Assembly (NCBI RefSeq): GCF_918797505.1
Contig: NC_092793.1
Span: 85,696,411 to 85,760,410 of the forward strand
Direction: 5' to 3'
Length of the DNA: 64,000 nt
DNA from: Bemisia tabaci
Lineage: Eukaryota; Arthropoda; Insecta; Hemiptera; Aleyrodidae
A model generated the notes under the pieces. The model was not told the DNA's origin. It did not search any database and saw only the letters and a list, made by a program, of their open reading frames with translations. The first letter of the stretch is position 1. Each line of letters starts with the position of its first letter. Positions 17,531 through 28,640 of the stretch are shown in pieces. A program made the position numbers and the translations under genes.

Positions 17531-18774
17531 GTTAGGTTCTGTTACTTGGAGCTACTCGACTTAGCTAAGGTTGGGCTGAGATATTTGGAGCCATTGGAAT
17601 TATGTTAAGTTACTTGAGAACACTCGACTTAGGTTAGTTTCGGTAACTTAGAGCTACTTTACTTAAAATCGGTTTGTATCTGCTGATCGTGCTGCTGCTG
17701 AGGATGCTGATCGTGCTCCCGTTCCTGCTGCTGCTATCAAAGGCCTTGCTAATTCTCTTCCTCCTGCTACTCCTGTTGTTGCAACTGCTGAGGATGTTGA
17801 TCGTACTCCTATTGAAGCTACTGTTGTTGTTGCTGTTAATAATGCTGCTGCTGCTAATCATGCTGCTGCTGCTGTTCCAAAATCCCCATCTTCACCCTCC
17901 AGAAATATTTTCGAGAAGATATGATGCAGCAGGAAATTATACAGTGAATTAAAGAGGGGATTCAGAATCGAAAGGATATGATGTAGCCTATACGACCTGA
18001 GATAAAGTTTGTGATGTCTTTCATGGCAAAATGATTTCCCTGGTTTTCATTACGCTGACTCCGCTACATTAAAGTACGAGTAGAAAAGAAAGAATCTTTC
18101 ATTGAAAAGTTTATTTTAGTAAATAAAGTTAACGAAAATAATTATTTAACAATTTTGGCAGTTTGTGTTTGAGGAGAAATAAGTCGAAAATCTGAGACAG
18201 TTGAAGCCAAAAAGCGGCAAATCCCCGAAAGATGAAGTTTCCACCTGTGGCCAAGAGGTCAGTGGAGAGTCTTTCTTTGTTTCTGGGAATCTCAGAGGCC
18301 GCGCACTTCGGTGAGCGTGGATACCTACGAGTTTGAAAACGCGACAAAGAGAAGCCGAGGCGAAGAAAAGGAGCGTGGACATTGAAGTACGTAGCCGTTG
18401 GTGCGAGTTGAGAGGAAGGGCGTGGTGTGGTGACTGAAAGAGAAAAAGGAAGGGATGCACGTAACTATCGAGTGAAGACGAACAAAAACTAAGAAGAAGA
18501 AAAATCGAGAAATGGAGCGTAACGATTGACGGAAACCGATATGTCGAGGGAGTGGGGACGATTAGACGAATTGACACAGGTTTAGACTCAAACAGCATGC
18601 TCAACAGCACAGTGCGCCGGGGGAGCGCATTTGCCGTTGAGGCGGCTTAACCTGGTGAAGCCGACACCCGGCATGACTTTTTAATCAGTTTGAAGTGATA
18701 TCTGTGAATTTTACTTGAAAGTGCTTACAATTTGGTAAATTTTCCCGTTTTATTTTTGTCTTTACGATAATTTG
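17531..18774. other. Intron sequence with a GCT-rich low-complexity stretch
   Basis: At about 17650-17920 GCT/GAT/GTT triplets give a low-complexity frame rich in Ala (phase starting after a TAA at 17660) and a Leu-rich frame beside it. The Ala frame contains two related ATAEDVDRTP and AAEDADRAPV blocks. I cannot tell a gene fragment from a decayed triplet repeat. The rest, to 18774, shows no supported gene; a long minus-strand frame at 18146-18610 has no coding look. Confidence 0.4.
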
Positions 18775-19085
18775 AACTGGAGTTGTGATTTTTTGAAACT
18801 TTGACCTATCATAACTCGGTCAAAAATTAAGATATTGATCTGCGGTTTGCGCCAAAATTCTTAGTTTTTTATGTTCTTTCGAATGAGGTATCACAAGATA
18901 GGGGTTGCCATTTGAAAAAAAGTTGGGGGCCCCCCGCGCCCCCCCAGGGGGGACCAAAATTTGGACCCCCCCCAAAAGACGGTTCCCTTTGAGATAGGAA
19001 CATTCCCGAAGTTTCATTACCCTAGCTCAATTCGTTCAAAAGTTAGCAGGGGTGGGACGGACTTTTGGTACACCTCGTATACACA
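18775..19085 (+). repeat. Single arm of a hairpin-family repeat
   Basis: CCTATCATAACTCGGTCAAA to GGACTTTTGGTACACCTCGT, with the middle GGGGCCCCCC tract. The same outer arm, ending GGGACTTTTGGATCACCCTG or a variant, occurs at 23578-23747, 29113-29312 and 56260-56484. Confidence 0.6.
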
Positions 19086-19498
19086 CACACTCAAAATTTA
19101 TGTGCATTACATATATACCATGGTTCCAGCCTCGTTTTTTTGTTCAATTGCAACGTTTCGGCTACGCATCGGAGCCATCTTCAGGCGATTTCACTTTTAC
19201 TACTGACTAATTCCTACACTTACGAACTAAGAAAAAACAACCCTGGTAAAGGGGGATATTTTGAAACCAGATATACGACTTTAATGTTTGAAAAATAAAT
19301 CATTCAAAATGACTTTTAAGAGGCTTGAGGAACGTTCCCAAGACCTTCCTCGTTAGTTCCGCGGAACTATCCTGTTTCCATTTCCGGTACTTGACTTTCG
19401 CATGAAACTTTGATCCCAGGGGGGAGGGGTAGAGCGTGGACAGCAATAATTCCTTGAAATGGTGATACTAGTGAGGGAAGGCAAAGTAAAATACTCAC

Positions 19499-19567
19499 TG
19501 AAAGGCGTGGGCCTTGCACCGAAATGTGGAGGTTCTTGAAGAAGAGGTCCTCTCGAGGGCACTGTAT
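19499..19567 (-). CDS. HNRNPL: hnRNP L / smooth-like gene, internal exon d
   Basis: 69-base exon on the minus strand between acceptor CTCTCTTTTATAG and donor GTGAGT. It opens with two bases that complete the split codon of exon c and ends after one base of the next, which exon e completes. It encodes TVPSRGPLLQEPPHFGARPT, a Pro-rich linker like that following the second RNA-recognition motif in hnRNP L proteins. Confidence 0.75.
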
Positions 19568-19569
19568 CT

Positions 19570-19904
19570 ATAAAAGAGAGGACAAACAACCTAGTCATGA
19601 CTTGTAAATCACTCACAGGTGACAGTTGAAGACGTATATGCAAAACGATAACGCTAAAAGTACTTGTAAAGAGAAATGTAAGAAAAAAAGTTGATTGTGC
19701 GCAGTGTTTTGAAATGTTTCAAAATTTCCAGAAATGGTTCATCTTTTAAACTTCGGATAACCGGGAAAATCTTCCTGAAAAATTTACTGAGTTAAGTAGG
19801 TTATAAAACATACATTTTAACTTTCCTTCTGAAAGCTTGCTTCGTTCCTGACTGTCCATCGAGCCAAAGCTTACATTCATCTCCTAAAAATACTTCAAAA
19901 CTTT
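19570..19904. other. Intron sequence, no feature seen
   Basis: A+T-rich sequence between exon d and the palindrome at 19905. Nothing recognised. Confidence 0.5.
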
Positions 19905-21240
19905 AAAGAGCTTGATGCAAAAACGGCTTTTTTCGCCCCCCCTCTGGAAGTTCTTCAGACTTTGTCTATTGATTACTCATACTTGAGCGCTTCTTTTCCC
20001 AAATTTTCAGACCCCCAAAAAATTTTGGGGGGGAGCTAGGGGGGGGGGGTGGAAGTCAAAACCTGTGAACCTCGATATCTCTTGAACAAAGAAAGATATC
20101 GAGGTCCAGTTTGGACGAAAAATCGCCTAAAATTGCATACTTTAAGATTCCAAAAGTCGAAATCCCGATATCACATTTTTTAGTCAACATATGTGCTTTT
20201 TTCCAGTTTTTAGGTCAAGAAAATTTCTTTTAAACAAAAAATTTACAAAGATCTCAATTTTTTATTTGAACCAAAACCAGTTTTTTAAATTGTTCGTCTT
20301 TTTCCGCATCCAACGAGTGGTCCATTAAGCTGGGGAACCAAACGGTTCCGGAGTTATGATCGATTGAAGTTTCCGCTCAACGCGCGCCGACCGATTTTCG
20401 CGCGCAAAAAAGTCGGATTTGACTGTTATTAGATCAGATTGAATGTTCAAACTGAGCAAAATGCTTTATTAGGGACTCTTAAGGGTCGCTGAGTTCAGAA
20501 ATTACAGATACTTCCAAAAAATTCACGATTTTAAAATTGCAGCATCGGACAGGACCACTGAGCGGCCGGTCGGCGCTCAGTGGGCCTCTAAAATAGCGCT
20601 GCGGAGCTGTAATTTTAAAAACGTAAATTATTTGGAAGTATCTGTAATTTCTGAACTCAGCGACCCTTAAGAGTCCCTAATAAAGCATTTTGCTCAGTTT
20701 GAACATTCAATCTGATCTAATAACAGTCAAATCCGACTTTTTTGCGCGCGAAAATCGGTCGGCGCGCGTTGAGCGGAAACTTCAATCGATCATAACTCCG
20801 GAACCGTTTGGTTCCCCAGCTTAATGGACCACTCGTTGGATGCGGAAAAAGACAAAAAATTTAAAAAAACTGGTTTTGGGTCAAATAAAAAATTGAGATC
20901 TTTGTAAATTTTTGTTTAAAAGAAATTTTCTAGACCTAAAAACTGGAAAAAAAGCACATATGTTGACTTAAAAATGTGATATCGGGATTTCGACCTTTAG
21001 AATCTTAAAGTATGTAGTTTTGGACGATTTTTCGTCCAAACCGAACATTGATATCATTCTTCGTTCGATAGATATTGAGGTTCACAGGTTTTGACTTCCA
21101 CCCCCCCTAGCTCCCCCCCGAAATTTTTCGGGGGTCTGAAAATTTGGGAAAAGAAGCGCTCAAGTATGAGTAATCAATAGACAAAGTCTGAAGAACTTCC
21201 AGAGGGGGGCGAAAAAAGCCGTTTTTGCATCAAGCTCTTT
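19905..21240. repeat. Long palindrome of about 1.34 kb
   Basis: AAGAGCTTGATGCAAAAACG at the left end returns inverted at the right end. Arms of about 660 bases meet near 20573 in a G+C-rich centre (GAGCGGCCGGTCGGC). Mismatches are few. A related palindrome is at 40605-41825. Confidence 0.92.
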
Positions 21241-22746
21241 ACAATAACATTTTCCCAGCAAGTTTTCTCAAGAAGATGTGGAGCTTAAAGATGAAGAAAA
21301 TGTCTAAATGTAAGTAGTTCAGCACTACAGGCACTTGGGTGCGTTAGGCTGCTTTGGTACTTACTTAGCTTCTCAGGAAACTTAAGCACTTAATAGTAGG
21401 AACGAATCCCGAAATGGTCATGGTGTAACGTGTAAGGAAAATTTGGACTTCGATATTGGTGAGTCGTAAAAAATAATGGAGTGAACTACTAAGTTTCGAC
21501 TTAACGACTAAAGTTATATAGCACTGGATTTAATGTTATAAAACCTTTCAAACGTCAACCGATGCCATCATGAAAAAGATGTCAAAAGTATTCTTTCCAA
21601 TATTTTAAATGTGTACACGAAATTGTCTAAAATTTACTTTAAAAATAGTATCCAAATATTAAAACATAATTTATAAATATCTTGACATCACTTTTTAATA
21701 ATATTTTTAAGTTTCATCTAATCACATCATACTGTATAATATAAATCATACGTGTAACGCTTTACAACCTAACGCTGGGCGTGTCCGCTACCCCTCCAAC
21801 TGCATAACCGATCCTTGCTCTTTCTGCGCCCACTTAATCCGCCACCTTTCCTTGTACAGAGCTCTTACTTCAGCCCAAATTTCTTTTCCGGCTTTTTGCC
21901 GGTCATTCAGTTTTCCGACCAGTTTAAGTCAGTTGCCTCTGCTACTATGCGGTACACTCTGTTGTGTTTTGTATTGCGTGGTTTATCTTGGGTTTTTTTT
22001 TCACTTACTCACGTGAATCTAGTGATTTTCTCAGTAAGTCGTGAAGTAACTCTTATTAAATTGTTTTCCTTCTCACGGTAAAGTATCATTATATTTGACT
22101 CTCTCGATGATCCTGCCCATACTGTTCGTCGTTAGTCACTCTTCGTAAGAATGTTTTTTTCATTTATTTATTTTTATTGTTGGTAAAGTATCATAACTAT
22201 TGAAATTCCTCAATATTTCTCAGGATATATTATTAATTATTTTTTTTATTTCATCTCCTTTCATAGTAAAGAAAATCGCTTTCAGCCATCTGGATATAGT
22301 CCCTACTTGAGCCCAGTCTATTTACATTTACCACAGAAGGTCCGCTGTGGACCTTAAAGAGGGTGAAGCGTATTCGGCGGTTCGCGTCGCGTAGCGGCCA
22401 GTGGGCGTACCCGCGTGCCACCTAGTAATAATTAAAAACATTTAGAAAGAAAACTCACTTTCTTAACAAAGCGGTCACGGATAGTTAATAGTATAAACTT
22501 GGCGATACTAAACATGAAATGCTGCTTTAATTAATTGTTGTACGAAACAGTTTTCTGGGGTACGTGGGAGGCTCCTTCGCAGTAAATCAGAAATCTTGCG
22601 ATGACACGTCGTTCATTAATTCAAGTTCCCTCATGATTAAGGGATTGATCGGAAGCAAAACGAGCCGAAAAATTGAGTCGATCAGTCGACTTTTAAAAGT
22701 CGACCCCAGTTAGGAATGGTCCGTGAAACGTAATGCAAGGAATACC
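21241..22746. other. Intron sequence with a short G+C-rich block
   Basis: No gene supported. At 22335-22430 a G+C-rich block (GGTTCGCGTCGCGTAGCGGC) stands out and may be a SINE piece; a frame at 21815-22081 has no family resemblance. At 22685-22725 a piece similar to the tRNA-like segment at 31828-31905 occurs. Confidence 0.4.
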
Positions 22747-22890
22747 CGTATGCACCATCTGGCATCGCTGTTGCATGACCTATAAATTGGAGGGGCAACA
22801 TACACTATTGCATATCCCGGAGATTGAAGGGGTAGCATGTGATACTCAATGTTATTTCAATTGCATAACCCGGAGATAGAAGGGACAGTA
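22747..22890 (+). mobile_element. Fragment of the Maverick end region
   Basis: GCACCATCTGGCATCGCTGT, GGGGCAACATACACTATTGC and CATAACCCGGAGAT repeat the words found at 12640-12760 and 60560-60700. Confidence 0.6.
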
Positions 22891-23026
22891 TCCAAAGGCG
22901 TACGCACATTCCAGTAGCCCAAAATTTCCTTAAAAATTCTTATAGCCTGTTTCGGGTCGAATATTTCGTCGACCGTTTTCTACCAAATATTACAACAATA
23001 AATTAGGTAGTGAACTATATACTTAC

Positions 23027-23099
23027 TCGTTGTTCCACGAGGCGGCTCTGTATAATCCCAACTGTCCATGTCATTTTTGTACACGTTTAGTTTTGTTGG
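23027..23099 (-). CDS. HNRNPL: hnRNP L / smooth-like gene, internal exon c
   Basis: 73-base exon on the minus strand: acceptor TATGTTTCAG, donor GTAAGTAT. It encodes PTKLNVYKNDMDSWDYTEPP then RGTT, which is the diagnostic block directly after the second RNA-recognition motif of hnRNP L. Phase 0 at the start joins exon b exactly; one base is left over at the end and is completed by exon d. The intron to exon b is about 22 kb and holds most of the repeats of this window. Confidence 0.88.
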
Positions 23100-23577
23100 C
23101 TGAAACATAGAGCGGAAATACCTACGGATCAAGGGAAAGTTAATTCTGAAACTAAGCCTCCCTCACTTTAGCCCCTCAAGGTAAAAAGACTAATTCATGT
23201 ATTCCAAATGTTTGGTCAAAATTTGGAAGTACTCTGAGAGAGCTAAAATTCCTCCCGGTTTCGTTTGAAGAAGTTCAAAATTTACTGCCATGCAAAGCAC
23301 TGAAAACTAAGGAAATCACTCGGGGAGAAATACACACATACATACATGACACATCTTCTAGAGTTTTCAACAAGATTGTACATTGCACTCCTGACATAAA
23401 AAACCCTCTATTATCCATATTTCCCTAAGCAACTGGGCTGTCATGTGCTGACCAAGTTAATTTGACCTGGCGGTGCACAGGACACAATCCTTCTCTCATC
23501 AATTTTGAATGAAAAAACCCCCAACCACCATCGACTTACCACTCTTGTAATGATCTTCTCCCGGTCTGTTGTGTTCT
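23100..23577. other. Intron sequence, no feature seen
   Basis: A short CATACATACATAC-like run at about 23335-23348; otherwise nothing recognised. Confidence 0.5.
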
Positions 23578-23747
23578 ACAGGGTGATCCAAAAGTCCCTT
23601 CCACCCCCTCTAACTTTTTACCTAATTGAGGTAAGATTTGAAACTTGGGGAATGTTCCTAGCTCAAAGGGAGCTACTTTTTGGCCCCCCTAAAATTTTCA
23701 GAGGGGCTCCCCTTGGGGGGCAACGGACCTAACCTTTTTATTTCGAA
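23578..23747 (+). repeat. Hairpin-family terminal arm
   Basis: CTACAGGGTGATCCAAAAGT opens the arm, followed by AAATTTTCAGAGGGGCTCC. It is the reverse of the arm at 29113-29312 and is cut at the Helitron end at 23748. Confidence 0.7.
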
Positions 23748-23880
23748 CTAGAGAGTCCGCCCCCTAGCCGCTCCGCGGCCCAGCCTCCTCGTAGATTCTG
23801 TCAATTCATGATGAGAACCACACTTCATTTTTTTTAAATACATTATTGTTGTAATTTTCATTAATACTACTAAAGTTCTT
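23748..23880 (-). mobile_element. Helitron 3' end (minus strand)
   Basis: On the minus strand a G+C-rich inverted segment (GGCCGCGGAGCGGC) is followed by CTAG and the host T, the Helitron 3' end rule. The flank GTAGATTCTGTCAATTCATG matches the better-kept end at 25859-25975. Confidence 0.5.
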
Positions 23881-24256
23881 TTAGATGCGTATCCGTTCAA
23901 ATCATTCATCATCAATTTTCAGTAATAGCAAAAATTCTCAACTTTAGTGATGTCGTAGGTATGTTTTCGATTGATTTAATTAGAGAAAGGATGTGCATAT
24001 TTGTTATGCTAATGACTCATTCTTCCACAAATTTAATTTATTCGAAATTTAATCAATTTAAAATCAAATTAATTGTTACTTCAAGGATGAATCTAACCGA
24101 ATTAGGATGCACTTAGATTAAACGGGATTAATGCAGTTGCATCTATCAAACTACAGTATAGGTTGATTATCGATCTTTGATAAGTCGTTCTATAGATAGC
24201 AGGATTGACTGGGATGAAAATGGATGTATTGGTATTCACCGGGTAAAATGATTGTA
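23881..24256. other. A+T-rich sequence with an inverted piece of the TATCCC satellite
   Basis: From about 24100, on the opposite strand, pieces of the satellite of 24980-25720 occur (GATCGATAATCAACC, CCCGGTGAATACC). No gene. Confidence 0.5.
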
Positions 24257-24979
24257 GGAATTTTGAGAAAAGGGGAATAATCTTCCTGGCAAGCAAGGAG
24301 CTCAACCTCTCGGGACTGCCCTACCTGGCACCCAAGGGGCCGTGGTGTGTTGGATTTGTTTCGTGTGTTGATTTGTGGGGTGTGTTTGATGTGTTTAGTG
24401 TGTTTGATTTATTCGGTGTGTTCCATGGTTATGTTCTGTTTGATGAGTACGGTGTGTTTGATGTGTTTATTCTGCTTGTTGTGTTTGATGTATTTGTTGT
24501 GTTTGATGTGTTTGAAGTGTTTGGTGTGTTTAAAGTGTTTGGTCTGTTTTGTGTATTCTGTGTGTTTGATGTGTTTTTTGTGTTTGGTGAGTTTGATATG
24601 TTTGGTGTGTTTGATGTGTTTGGTGTGTATGGTCTGTTTGATGAGTTCGGTGAGTTTGATGTGTTTAGTGTGTTCGATGTGTGTGGTGTGTTTTGTGTGA
24701 AGCCCTCAAAGTGTTTGGTGTGTTTGATGTGTTTTGTGTGTTCCATGTGTTTGGTGTGTTTCTTGTGTTTGGTGTGTTTGATGTGTTTGGTGTGTTCCAT
24801 GTGTTTGGTGTGTTTCTTGTGTTTGGTGTGTTTGGCGTTAAGCCCCAAAGTGTTTGGTGTGTTTGTGGGAAGTTTTTCAGCCCCTTGGTGGTTAGGCTCC
24901 TTGGGTGCCACGTGAGGCAGTCCAGAAAGGTCGGGCTCCTTGGTTGCTAAGAGGATTATTCCCCTTTTCTCAAAATTCC
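24257..24979. repeat. Minisatellite enclosed by inverted repeats of about 85 bases
   Basis: GGAATTTTGAGAAAAGGGGA at 24257 and its inverse ending at 24979 bound the unit; the arms run to about 24341 and from about 24892. Between them are about 540 bases of GTGTTTGATGTGTTTGGT-type 9-base units. Open frames in this block (Phe/Val-rich on plus, Asn/Thr-rich on minus) are products of the repeat, not genes. The arrangement suggests a non-autonomous transposon with a satellite core. Confidence 0.8.
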
Positions 24980-25720
24980 ACCATTTAACTCGACTAATCA
25001 TGGTCCATCCTGTTTCACACTGATTATTGCACTTTTCATAAAATTCCTGCATTTGATCCTGGTTAATATCAATACATCCCATCCAATCCCTTCTATCCTG
25101 CTTTATATCGAGCCATATATCGAATATCGATATAGAATACCTTATTTTATCCCTATCTATCCTGTTTAATCCTTATCAATCCCGTTTCACGCTAATTATT
25201 GCTATTTCCTCAAAATTCCTACATTTTATCCCGGTTAATATCAATACATCCAGTTTTATCCTTGTCTATCATGCTCTACATTGAACGATACATGGAGGAA
25301 AAATAAACAAAGGTCAATATATCGAAGGGTGGGATATATTCAGTTTTATCCCTATCCATCCTATTTTATCCCTATTCATCCTGTTTTATACATATATATC
25401 CCGTTTCACACTGATAGTTCCCCTTTTCTTAAAATTCCTCCCTTTAACCCCGACTGTTTTATTTCGAACGATATATCGATGATAGATAAACAAAGATCAA
25501 TATATCGAAGGGTGGGATGTATTCAGTTTTATCCCTATCTATCCTATTTTATCCCTTCTATCCTATTTGTTCCCTATCCATCCTGTTTTATCTCTCCTGT
25601 TATATGAATATGTATCTCGTTTCACACTGATTATTCCCCTATTTCTAAAATTCCTCCCTTTTATCCCGGTTAATATCAATTAATGCCATTTTTATCTGTG
25701 TTTATTCTGTCTAATATCGA
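24980..25720 (+). repeat. Satellite block with TATCCC and TATCGA motifs
   Basis: Repeated words CCTCCCTTTTATCCC, GGTTAATATCAAT, TATCCCTATCTATCCTGTTT and ATATATCGA occur several times in the same order, with units of about 190 to 240 bases. No gene. Confidence 0.8.
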
Positions 25721-25858
25721 ATGACATTTGGAAAATTACATTTAAATTTCCGGGGATTTTTATTGACGTTTTCTGATTGGTTAATGAAAGGACCGATGAG
25801 AACGCAAATCGACACGGACGTGCACACAAAAAAGGCCTTAGCTTTATTTAATAAAAAA
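25721..25858 (+). repeat. Dispersed repeat, partner at 28076-28198
   Basis: ACATTTAAATTTCCGGGGAT, TTTTCTGATTGGTTAATGAA and CACGGACGTGCACACAAAAA recur in order at 28082-28180. In one copy it is followed by a Helitron end, in the other by a MITE. Confidence 0.75.
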
Positions 25859-26069
25859 CTAGAGGGCTACGCCCCCTGGCCGCTCCGCGGCCCAACCCCC
25901 TCTTAGATTCTGTTAATTAATGATGAAAATATCACATAATTTTTTTTTATACATCATTGTTTGTAGGGGTTGATATGTTCGATTTAATGACGCGCCTTAT
26001 AAACACATTGTGTTGGAGTTCACTGCTTGTTTTAAGTTATATTCATAATAAAAAATGTTTTGTTCATAG

Positions 26070-26160
26070 TAACAAAATTAATTGTTTTGAAGATAATAAT
26101 TACATACTGCATTCCTCAATTTTAACAGTAGAAAATAAACAAAGTTATTGCAGAACTTCT
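26070..26160 (+). pseudogene. Helitron helicase fragment in opposite orientation
   Basis: ACAAAATTAATTGTTTTGAA and the next 70 bases match, with changes, the minus-strand helicase sequence at about 26445-26530. The frame has small breaks. It is a second, inverted piece of the same gene. Confidence 0.6.
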
Positions 26161-26630
26161 TGATACACAATGTTCATTGCTGTGTTTTTATTTTTGTTGT
26201 CATCAAAATTAATGATTTTTATTTTTAAACCTTCTTTAGTCCTACATCTAGACAATGCTACATACAGTTGCCCGTGAGCGAACATTGGTCTTCATTTATC
26301 TATAAAAATTCCCACTCTGTCAAACGATTGCCCTTGGCTTTTACTAATAGTCATAGCAAGTGCTACTCTAACGGGGAATTGTTTCCTATTCAAAACAAAA
26401 GGTAGGTTTGTTTCTTCTTTTGTGTTAAGTGTAATTTTTGGTAGTGCAACTATTTTTCCTTTATTTTCTCCTGTTAAAACTGAGCGATGCAAAATGCATT
26501 TGTTTATTTTTAAGACAATTAATCTTGTCCCATTGCACAATCCATCCTCAATACAAATGTTGCGTAGTAACATAACCACTGCTCCTTCTTTTAACTTTAA
26601 ATTTTGACTTGGCATTCCTGAAGGGTTCAA
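26145..26630 (-). pseudogene. Helitron (Pif1-type) helicase C-terminal part with one stop
   Basis: Helicase superfamily 1 motifs are clear: LKLKEGAVVMLLRNICIEDG, then FPVRVALAMTISKSQGQSFD (motif V/VI region). The frame meets a TGA at 26292 and then continues in the same frame with FAHGQLYVALSRCRTKEGLK to a TAA at 26145. Single nonsense change; the N-terminal Rep domain is missing. The enzyme would unwind DNA in rolling-circle transposition. Confidence 0.85.
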
Positions 26631-26654
26631 TGAAACATGCGATTATCGATACAT

Positions 26655-27000
26655 GCGATTATCAGTTTGATGTATTTGATTTGTTTGATTGTGTTTCATG
26701 ATGTGTTTGTTGTGTTTGATTGTGTTTCATGATGTGTTTGTTGTGTTTGATTGTGTTTCACGATGTGTTTGTTGTGTTTGATTGTGTTTCATGATGTGTT
26801 TGCAGTGTTTCATGATGTGTTTGTTGTGTTTGATGTGTTTGATTGTGTTTCATGATGTGCTAGGGTGTTTCATGATGTGTTTGCTGTGTTTCATGATGTG
26901 TTTGCTGTGTTTCGAGATGTGTTTGTTGTGTTTGAAGTGTTTCATGATGTGTTTGATGTGTTTGCTGTGTTTCATGATGCATTTGATGTGTTTTATCCCG
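26655..27000 (+). repeat. Second GTGTTTGAT-type minisatellite
   Basis: About 340 bases of GTGTTTG(T/A)TGTGTTTCATGAT-type units, related to 24345-24880. It abuts the satellite block at 27000, as the first one abuts the block at 24980. Confidence 0.85.
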
Positions 27001-28075
27001 GCTTCTTAACATAGTTACATCCAGTTTTATCCATGACTATCCTGTATAGATAAAATCCCTCCCTTTTATCCCGGTTATTATGAAAAAATCCCGTTTTATC
27101 CCAGTCAATACTGCTTTAGAACAAACGATGTATCGAAGATCGATACACAAAGATCGATATCCTTCCTGTTATCCCGGTTTATTAATATAGGTACCTACAT
27201 CCCGTTTTTCCAGGACTATCCTGTATAGGTAATATTCCTCCCTTTTATCCTGGCTAATTAGAAGAAATCCATCCCATTTTTATACGTGTCTACCTATCAT
27301 TAACTCCTTTAACGATAACGATAACGATAACGATAACGATTAACGACAAATCGAATATCGACATATGAAGATCGATATCCTTCCTGTTATCCCGGTTTCT
27401 TAATATAGTCACATCCCGCTTTATCCATGACTATCCTGTATAGGTAAAATCCCTCCCTTTTATCCCGGTTATTATGAAGAAATCCAGTTTTATCTCAGTC
27501 AATACTGCTTTAGAACAAACGATGTATCGAAGATCGATACACAAATATCGATATCCGTCCTGTTATCCCGGTTTATTAATATAGGTACATCCCGTTTTTC
27601 CAGGACTATCCTGTATAGGTAATATTCCTCCCTTTTATCCTGGTTAATTAGAAGAAATCCATCCCATTTTTATACGTGTCTACCTATCATTAATTCCTTT
27701 AACGATAACGATTAACGATATATCGAATATCGATATATAAAGATCGATATCCTTCCTGTTATCCCGGTTTCTTAATATAGTTACATCCCGCTTTATCCAT
27801 GACGATCCTTAATAGGTAAAATCCCTCCCTTTTATCCCGGTTATTGTGAAGAAATCCTGTTTTATCCCAGTCAATACTGCATTAGAACAAACGACGTGTC
27901 GAATATCGATATATAAAGATCGATATCCTTCCTGCTATCCCGGTTTATTAATATAGGTACATCCCGTTTTTCCAGGACTATCCTGTATAGGTAATATTCC
28001 TCCTTTTTATCCTGGTTAATTAGAAGAAATACATCCCATTTTTATACGTGTCTACCTATCATTAATTCCTTTACG
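27001..28075 (+). repeat. Satellite block, three units of about 360 to 405 bases
   Basis: The order TCCATGACTATCCTGTATAG, CCTCCCTTTTATCCCGGTTA, GATCGATATCCTTCCTGTTA and TATACGTGTCTACCTATCAT repeats three times. Unit one holds an (AACGAT)n run at 27310-27345. No gene. Confidence 0.85.
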
Positions 28076-28198
28076 GAAGAATACATTTAAATTTCCCGGG
28101 GATTTTCAATGAAGTTTTCTGATTGGTTAATGAAAGACCAATGAGCATGCGAAATGACACGGACGTGCACACAAAAAAGGCCTTATATTTTTTTACTA

Positions 28199-28601
28199 GA
28201 GTACCTATATTAAGAGAGTATGGCCACTGGGCCCCATGGAGAGGCTTAGGACCCAAAAATGGCGGTGCTTTGTTTTGGTTTTTGGGGATGGGAGGGGGTC
28301 ACTGCCAACTTTTGACGGTTACCACCAACCGTACTTGCTGCCAACCTTACTACATTCAAGATAATTTTTCTCAAAAATTGCACACGATTAGTCTTAAAAA
28401 TATGTAAAGAAGTCGCAAGAGTGCATTTGAGTAAATTTCTCGTTACGATAAGCAAAGAAAACTACATTTTGAGTCATTTTGCATTACATTAATTTATGGC
28501 GTCCGCCATTTTTGGGTCCTAAGGGCTCCATTCAGCCTAAGATGGCTGAGCCAATCAGAGGTGGTAACCCCAGTGGCCATACTCTCTCAATATAGGTACT
28601 C
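28199..28601. mobile_element. MITE of 403 bases with terminal inverted repeats
   Basis: GAGTACCTATATTAAGAGAG at the left end and its inverse at the right end give about 33 paired bases with one mismatch. Flanks TTTTTTACTA (28189-28198 and 28604-28613 region) look like a target duplication of 8 to 10 bases. It was inserted in the dispersed repeat of 28076. No coding capacity. Confidence 0.75.
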
Positions 28602-28640
28602 TATTTTTTACTATAGTAAGAAAGATAAGAAATAAGATAG

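Larger units (their letters stand above)
25859..26660 (-). mobile_element. Helitron remnant, 3' half, minus strand
   Basis: The 3' end is at 25859: on the minus strand the stem GGGGGCGTAGCCCT is followed by CTAG and a host T. About 290 bases inward lies the end of a helicase gene in the matching orientation. The 5' end is not seen; the minisatellite at 26655 marks the break. Confidence 0.75.

Noticed and set aside
18146..18610. 154-codon minus-strand frame
   Set aside because: No family resemblance, odd composition and no splice or promoter context.
22335..22430. G+C-rich block considered as a tRNA gene or SINE promoter
   Set aside because: GGTTCGCGTC resembles a B box but no A box at the right distance was found.
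24347..25082. Long open frames (117, 180 and 217 codons) rich in Phe/Val or Asn/Thr
   Set aside because: They are translations of the GTGTTTGAT-type minisatellite in both strands; no complexity beyond the repeat.
26782..27009. 75-codon Cys/Met/Leu frame
   Set aside because: Translation of the second minisatellite.
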